Assembly: GCF_020283565.1 (NCBI RefSeq)
Contig: NC_060063.1
Location: 50,211,726-50,275,725, forward strand
Direction: 5' to 3'
Length of the DNA stretch: 64,000 nt
Source of the DNA: Trifolium pratense
Lineage: Eukaryota; Streptophyta; Magnoliopsida; Fabales; Fabaceae
The notes below the pieces were generated by a model that saw only the letters and a program-made list of their open reading frames with translations, did no database searches and had not been told where the DNA came from. Shown here piece by piece: positions 57,226 to 64,000 of the stretch (the stretch's first letter is position 1; each line of letters opens with the position of its first letter). Made by a program: the position numbers and the translations under genes.

Positions 57226-57553
57226 CTGTCCCTTACGTTTATTTTAGGTTTCAATTTGGTCTCTTACGTTTAAAAAGTATCAATTTGGTCCCTTACGTTT
57301 ATTTTAGGTTTCAAGTTAGTCCTTTCCGTCAATTTTGTCACATGTGGCAGTCAATTTGCACATGTGGACTGACACGTGGCACTTGGACACACTGACACGT
57401 GTACTGTTCAAACGGTGTTAGTGACAAAATTGACGGAAATGACTAACTTGAAACCCAAAATAAACGTAAGGGACCAAATTGATACTTTTTAAACGTAAGG
57501 GACCAAATTAAAACCTAAAATAAACGTAAGGGACCAAATGTGTAGTTAAGCCT
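57226..57553. mobile_element. MITE with 'ggtccctta' TIRs, uninterrupted
   Basis: About 325 bp; the left arm (57229-57330) and the right arm (57430-57552) are inverted copies with TTACGTTTATTTTAGGTTTC and its complement. Same family as 33299-35875. The left tip appears truncated relative to the right tip (TGTAGTTAAGCC). Confidence 0.82.
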
Positions 57554-57599
57554 TCTTTTGCCTTTTCTTTCTCCTTTTTTATCTCTCTTTTTTTTTTAA

Positions 57600-57783
57600 T
57601 TTTTTTTTTACAAAATCCCTAACTTTTGCCTGGACCGCCCTTTCGGGTTTTCAGCCCACCGGGATTACATTTCCTTTTTTGATGCCCCTAATTTTTGCCT
57701 GGACCGCCCTTTCGGGTTTTCGATCCACCGGGGCGCTCTCTATTGCCTAAATCGCCCTTTCGGGTTTTCAATTTAGCGAGCTT
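57600..57783 (-). repeat. Triplicated CCGCCCTTTCGGGTTTTC motif in the Ogre-like 3' UTR
   Basis: The words TTTGCCTGGACCGCCC and CGCCCTTTCGGGTTTTC recur at about 57627, 57690 and 57744, a step of roughly 55-63 bp, directly downstream (element sense) of the pol stop. Confidence 0.8.
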
Positions 57784-60700
57784 TTATTTTTCACAATAAT
57801 TTTTTTTAGGCATAATATTTTTGACTGCGGCAGCATTCACCGAGAGCGGGAATTCTTCTCCATCCATGGTGGTAATGATCAAAGCTCCTCCTGAGAATAC
57901 TTTCTTCACCACGTACGACCCTTCGTAGTTTGGCGTCCATTTACCTCGTGGGTCTTTGTGGATAGGCAATATTTTCTTTAACACTAGCTCGCCTTCTCGA
58001 AACTCTCGGGGTCGCACTTTCTTATCAAAAGCCCTTTTGCGTTGTTGTTGGTACAGCTGACCATGGCACAATGCTGCTAGGCGCTTTTCTTCTATAAGAT
58101 TCAATTGGTCAAACCTAGTTTGGACCCATTCAGCTTCCTCCAATTTAGTTTCCATCAGGACCCTTAATGAGGGAATTTCCACCTCGATAGGAAGTACTGC
58201 TTCCATGCCATATACCAAAGAGAAGGGGGTTGCTCCAGTAGAGGTACGGATTGTTGTTCTATACCCATGCAATGCAAATGGGAGCATCTCATGCCAGTCT
58301 TTATATGTCTTAACCATCTTTTGGATGATTTTCTTGATATTCTTGTTAGCTGCTTCTACGGCGCCGTTCATCTGTGGTCGATATGGTGATGAATTATGAT
58401 GTTCAATTTTGAAGCTTTCGCATAATTCCCTTACCACTTTGTTATTCAGATTTGACCCATTGTCCGTGATAATCTTGTTAGGAATGCCGTAACGACAGAT
58501 TATCTCCTTCTTGATGAACCGGGCTACCACTTGTTGTGTCACATTCGCATAGGAGGCCGCTTCAACCCATTTGGTGAAATAATCAATGGCAACCAAGATG
58601 AACCTGTGCCCATTAGACGCTTTTGGCTCAATCATGCCAATCACATCAATACCCCAAATAGAGAATGGCCAAGGTGCTGTCAAGACGTTCAACGGGGTTG
58701 GTGGCACGTGTACCTTATCAGCATAAATTTGACATTTATGACATGTCTTGACATAACGAAAACAGTCAGCCTCCATGGTCAACCAGTAGTATCCTGCCCT
58801 CAAAATCTTCTTTTCCATTGCATGCCCATTGGCGTGAGTCCCAAAAGATCCCTCATGGATTTCTGCTAAGAGAAGGTCTGCTTCTTGCCGATCTACACAT
58901 CTGAGAAGGACCATATCATGGTTTCTCTTGTAAAGTACTTCTCCATTCAAGAAGAACTGTGATGCCAGCCTTCTCAAAGTTTTTCTGTCATTGGTCGAGG
59001 CATTTTCTGGATACTCTTGCCTTTCGAGGTACCGCTTGATGTCATAAAACCAAGGTTTACTATCACATCCATCAGCGATCACTGTGTATACAGTTGGTTC
59101 ATCCTTGTAATCCACCTTTATGAGTGGCGCTTCATTGTGGAAGTTCACTTTGTACATTGACGATAACGTAGCTAAAGCGTCTGCCACCTGATTTTCCTCC
59201 CTAGGAATATGGTGAAAAGTGATTTCGTCAAAGTGTTTTGCTAACTCCATGACACGAGCACAATATGAGATTAATTTGGGGTGTCGTGTCTCCCATTCTC
59301 CTTTTACCTGACAAATGACCAACGCAGAATCTCCATACACTTCTAAGATTTTGATCCTTAGATCAACTGCTGCTTCGAGGCCCATGATACATGCTTCATA
59401 TTCCGCCATATTGTTTGTGCAGTCAAAGCCTAATCTTGCTGCAAAGGGTTTATACCCATCCCTTGGTGATATCAGGACAGCTCCAATTCCATGCCCCATA
59501 GCGTTTGAAGCTCCATCAAAAACTAGTTTCCAACGAGCACCTGGCTCAGGCCCTTCTTCATCTCCTATGACTTTTTTTTCTCCTAAGACCATGATATCCT
59601 CATCTGGGAAGTCAGATTGAACTGGTTGATGCTCTTCTAAAGGTTGATGAGCTAAGTATTTTGACAATACACTTCCCTTAATCGCCTTTTGAGTGACGTA
59701 CTGGATATCATACTCAGAGAGCAACATCTGCCAACGTGCAATTTTTCCTGTGAGAGCAGGCTTTTCAAAGATATACTTGATGGGATCCATCTTCGAAATT
59801 AACAGTGTAGTGTGAGTTAACATATACTGCCTTAAACGTCGGGCAGCCCATGCTAGCGCACAGCAGGTCTTCTCGAGGGCGGTGTACCTTGACTCGCAAT
59901 CAGTAAATTTCTTGCTTAAGAAATAAATGGCATGCTCCTTCCTTCCGGTTTCATCTTGTTGGCCCAACATGCAACCCATTGAACCTTCAAGCACTGTCAT
60001 ATACATGAGGAGAGGCCTGCCCGGCACGGGAGGTGCTAAGATTGGCGGCTCTTGCAAATACTCTTTGATTTTGTCAAATGCTTTTTGACAATCTTCATTC
60101 CATTCGATAGCCTGATCTTTTCTTAACAACTTGAAAATGGGCTCACAAGTGGCTGTAAGATGTGAGATGAATCGGGCGATGTAGTTCAGTCTCCCTAAGA
60201 AACCACGCACCTCTTTTTCAGACATTGGCGCGGGCATTTCTTGGATTGCTTTGACTTTATCGGGATCCACTTCAATTCCTCTTTGACTGACTATGAATCC
60301 TAGCAACTTTCCCGATCTGACTCCAAAAGTACATTTGTTGGGATTCAAACGGGTGAAGAGTTTATATAGGTGAACCAAGTGGTCTTCCTCCTTTTGAGAT
60401 TTGGCAATCATATCATCCACATACACTTCTATTTCTTTGTGAATCATATCATGAAAGAGTGTCACCATAGCCCTTTGGTAAGTTTCCCCAGCGTTCTTTA
60501 AGCCGAAGGGCATGACCTTATAGCAGAAAGTTCCCCATGGGGTGATGAAAGTAGTTTTCTCCATGTCTTCAGGATCCATCTTAATCTGGTTATATCCTGA
60601 GAAACCATCCATAAAGGAGAATATTGATGACTGGGCTGTGTTGTCTACCAATACATCAATGTGGGGCAAAGGGAAATCATCCTTCGGGCTTGCTCGATTC

Positions 60701-61246
60701 AAGTCTCGGTAATCAACGCACATTCGCACTTTACCATCTTTCTTCGGGACTGGCACAATGTTGGCAACCCATTGAGGATATTTAGAAACAGCAAGGAATC
60801 CAACATCAAATTGTTTCATAACTTCTTCTCTAATCTTGAGGGTCATATCAGGTCTTGTCCTCCTCATCTTTTGCTTTACCGGTGGGCATTCGGGCCTGAG
60901 TGGTAGCTTATGTACGACTATGTCAGTATCTAACCCTGGCATATCTTGATAGGACCAGGCAAATACGTCAACATATTCTTGCAACAAACTGACCAAATTC
61001 CTCTTTACATCCTCTTGTAACGATGCGCCTATTTTGACCTCTTTTCTATCCACATCAATTCCCAGGTTGATTACTTCTACGAGCTCTTGGTGCGGTTGAA
61101 TCATTTTTTCTTCTTGTTTCAAAAGACGAGCTAGCCCTTCAGGAATTTCACAATCATCTTCATCAACTTCTTCGGCTTGGTTTATTGGAAGTTCGAAGTC
61201 AATAGGGACCTTAGCGGTGTAGGTTTCAAAGGGTATATCGGTAGAT
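57784..61246 (-). CDS. Ogre/TAT pol exon: RT, RNase H, archaeal-type RNase H, integrase (intact)
   Basis: Open from a probable splice acceptor CATGCAG at 61247-61253 to the stop at 57784. The longest ATG- or GTG-type start is at 61122 (1112 codons), but the frame continues upstream with TAT-typical residues (FELPINQAEE), so it is most likely entered by splicing. From 61122: RT about 90-270 (VDYRDLNRASPKDDFPLPHI, YVDDMIAKS), first RNase H about 345-475, second archaeal-type RNase H about 525-660 (FDGASN, NNMAEYEACIMGLEAA, NQVADALATL), integrase HHCC near 745-790 (CHKCQ), and core IWGIDVIGM, TDNGSNL, SPYRPQMNGAVEAANK. The second RNase H is diagnostic of the TAT lineage. No stop or frameshift is visible. 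Confidence 0.93.
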
Positions 61247-61789
61247 CTGCATGGGGATGTTTTTTCTTACTTTAGGGAAAATGCAAGTAACAAAGAAAGA
61301 ACTAAAAGTAAATTGCACGAGTTTTTTTCAAAAAGAATGTTGCCATTTGAAACGAAATAAAAGGAAAAAAGGTTCTTATTAGACATAAAAAATGCACTTT
61401 TATTGATGATAAATTTTCAAAACAAGGGGTGCCCTAAAAGAGATATCCATTTGCCTTGGGCAGAGCAAAGGAAATTTTTATTTTTCCAAGAAAAACAAGA
61501 ACATTACTTAAAAGAAATTGTTGGGATCTCCTTGGCCTCCCAATTGCTATGATGGTAGATAAGCCCCTGGAGTTTTGAGAAGGTATGAGTGTTCTTTTCT
61601 TTTTTTGTTTTTGAAAAAGAATGATGCATGTATGAATGCAATGCATGAGAAAACGCATTTTCTTTGCTTATAGGATTCTTAGGATACACAAATCAAAAGG
61701 CAAGTAAGAACGTTAAAATGATTTTATTCCATTAATTCTTAGCTGAAGATTACAACAGAGAGTTCATAATGAATCGAGCTCATAACAAA
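61247..61789 (-). other. Probable intron of the Ogre-like element
   Basis: Non-coding DNA between ORF1 and pol, ending in element sense with TTTTCCCTAAAG..ATGCAG (acceptor). Ogre elements have an intron before the RT domain. I cannot place the donor. In a complete Ogre, gag and protease would precede this intron, but only about 540 bp separate ORF1 from pol. Confidence 0.55.
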
Positions 61790-63753
61790 TTAAGTGGCCA
61801 ATTGTTGCTTAGCAATCTTCACAGCCTCCTTGAAGGAGTCCAGGATGTCCCTACAATACTTTATAAAGTCTCGGATGTCTTCGGGAGCATCACACCAAAG
61901 TGTAGCTATCTCAGCGTTCATCAGCTTCTCAGGAATATCAGCAATGACTGCATTTGAAAAAGCGGCCAACCTAGAGAAGTCTTCCTTTAGCTTAACATTG
62001 TCATTCCACAGTTTGACAGCGTCTTCCTACACGAAGTCAAGTACCTTTCCGCGCTGGGTGAATCGGGTATTCACAACTTCAAGTTCCTCCTTCAACAATG
62101 CAATTTGGTTCACATGTGCTTCTACGTGCTGATCTAGAAGGCTTTGAATGCTATTTTGGAGATGCTCGCGCTTTGCCTTCTCTTGGAGATAAAGATTTTC
62201 AAATTCCCTCACTCGGTGACCTTCCAAATGCAGCCGCTTCTTGACCTCTTGGGTCTTCAACACTTGCTCTTCATGTGCCAACCTCCACTTTTTCTTTGCT
62301 TCAATTGCAAATTTCCAGAACCTTTCCACTTCTCCATACGAGTGTTCTAGCCCTTTGATTTCTTCCTTGTAGGCCTTAAGATTGTCTGTTGCACTAAGCA
62401 GACCATCCCCAATCTTTTCCTGCTTTTTCTCAGATTCCCTTAACCTTTTCTTCCCTATTTGAAGAGATTCTTCTTTTTGCTTTTGATCCCTCTTCAACCT
62501 TGCTAATTCTCCTTCCACTTGTAGGTATTTAGCTTCCCATTCTTCATTTTTACCTTGTAATTCCACAATCTTACTCTCCATCTTCACTGCTTCTTCAATT
62601 GGAATGGTAGTAATTGGTGGTGGAGATGGAGGTCTATCACAAGTCACTACAGGAAAGCGCAGCTTAATTACCTTAACCCTTTCCTTCACCCACTGAGTAT
62701 ATGGAGGTTTGGCCACACAATTCTTCTTTTCCATCTTCTTTTTATACACTTGCCCCCAAGCCTTTTGAATCCTCTTTATCAATGCAGGGTCCTTATCTCC
62801 TTCTTTGAGAATGAAGCATTCCAACTGACGATCTTCTGGCTTGTCGTTCATTGGATATCCCAATTGTCGAAGAGATAAGACAGGGTTGTAGTTGATGCAG
62901 CCTCTAGGTCCCATGAGTGGTACATTAGGGAAACCACCACATCTGAGAATTACCTCGGTACCATCAAACTCTCGTGAATACCAAGAGATATCTTTCTCGG
63001 TGAGTGCAGTCATTCTTTCCGGCCAACTGAAATTGCCTTGATTTTCCACAAAAGCTCCTTTTCTTGGCAAATGCGAACTTAACCATAATTGCATTAAAGG
63101 TGCACAGCAGGCAATAGTGCCCCTCTTTCCTTCTCATGTCTAGAGCAGAGAGAGAGATGGAAGTCAGCTAGCAATGAATGGACAGGGTTTCCATCCATGA
63201 ACACTCCTATGGCTGCCATATCTATAAAGCCATCAAGTTTTGGGAATAAAACCATCCCATACATCAACAGGGCCAAAACTGCATTGAAAGACCCCCATTC
63301 CTTTTTGATCAACAAATCTGAGGCTTTAGCTTCCAATATTTCCTTCGGGATTACCTTAACACCATTTTTCTTAGTCACCAACCATGATGTTACTTGATTA
63401 ATGTCAAGATGAAGAGCCTTGGAAAGTGCTTCCATAGTGGGTTCTTCCTCCAGAGCTAAATAAGGCTTAGTATCTTCCAGCTTGCAACCCAGAATCTTAG
63501 CAAACTCTTCTAATGTCGGGGCTAACTGAAAGTCTTGGAAGGTAAAACATCGGAGCCGTGGATCATAAAATTGAGCCAAGGTGATCAGTGCATTTGCATT
63601 TATTTTCACATGAAGGAGGTCCAATAGCAAACCATAGTGAAACTGGAAACTGTTCTTGGCAAGTGTAGTCATCTGACTGCTCAACTCTTGAAGTTTCTTC
63701 ATATCTGGAATCTTGGCCTTAAGTGCGAGTGGAAATCTCTTCTCGGGAGCCAT
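61790..63753 (-). pseudogene. Ogre ORF1, broken by a frameshift and a nonsense codon
   Basis: Starts ATG 63753 and ends TAA 61790-61792, nominally about 650 codons. An extra base in the C run at 63120-63123 shifts the frame after residue about 210, and TAG at 62027-62029 cuts the second part; reading resumes in the same frame after it. The N-terminal 300 residues form a globular domain (LRCFTFQDFQLAPTLEEFAKILG resembles plant-mobile-domain proteins); residues about 370-560 are a long Glu/Lys/Leu coiled coil. Ogre ORF1 has no established function. It lies directly upstream of the intron, where gag would be expected to follow. Confidence 0.85.
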
Positions 63754-64000
63754 GTTCTTTACCTTTCAATTGTTATCCTTTTATCCTCCTATAAGCAAAA
63801 TAGGTATGCAAAAATTAATTTTCATGAATGCAAATGCCATGGTATGTGGAGGCAAAGTTTATAGGTAAAAGTATGGGTGTTTATAGGCATATCCACCCTG
63901 TTCTCACATGTTTATTCTAAGTTTTATAAGATCCTAAAATCATTGATCTCCATTTGGATATATCGTCGCCATTACAAATACTCGCAAGACAACAATCTTT
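63754..64000 (-). other. 5' untranslated region of the Ogre-like element
   Basis: AT-rich leader upstream of ORF1 with no recognisable feature; the 5' LTR is beyond the edge. Confidence 0.6.

Overview
This window is repeat-dense nuclear DNA of a flowering plant. The Ogre/TAT element with its extra ORF1, a Tekay-type chromovirus, Athila and copia elements and a caulimovirid-type integrated virus together suggest a legume, perhaps of the clover/medic/pea group; that assignment is inference from repeat types. I see no host protein gene, rRNA or tRNA gene, and essentially everything classifiable is mobile or viral.

Layout. (1) 1-14767: an endogenous pararetrovirus (Caulimoviridae type) in at least two head-to-tail, nearly identical minus-strand units with a period of about 6.95 kb, plus a third partial unit. 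Each unit reads movement protein, then coat/protease/RT/RNase H polyprotein, then a third ORF. Each unit carries different lesions. The unit junction lies a few bases from the tRNA-Met primer site and contains an 89-bp inverted filler; the right end of the array stops in a TA-rich tract. (2) 14775-16391: a long-TIR foldback element whose centre is an array of eight small hairpins, followed by (TA)n. (3) 16832-33162: a three-level nest, in which a TIR element is interrupted by a full-length Tekay-like chromovirus (17333-32594, TSD tacat), whose left LTR is interrupted by an Athila-like element (17833-24114, TSD ataac). The Athila-like element lacks RT, RNase H and most of integrase but keeps one open frame. 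(4) 33163-36930: a SINE, a MITE split by a solo LTR, a hAT-like MITE and an unassigned stretch. (5) 36931-64000: a minus-strand Ogre-like element running off the right edge. Its 3' LTR is split by a Mutator-like element with a 9-bp TSD, its 3' UTR has a 59-bp minisatellite, and it is split by a copia element (41373-56393) that is itself split by a non-autonomous relative of the chromovirus (47806-54806). Its pol exon is intact, ORF1 is broken, and gag-protease is missing.

Function. The units are selfish DNA. The chromovirus supplies a complete gag-pol that could serve relatives in trans; three young insertions (Athila-like, copia, Tekay-like non-autonomous) have little or no usable pol of their own. 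The most unusual signals are an antisense ORF head-to-head with the viral movement gene, the palindrome module sitting at a similar place in three different chromovirus LTR types, the hairpin array, and the preserved gag-protease/integrase-tail fusion.
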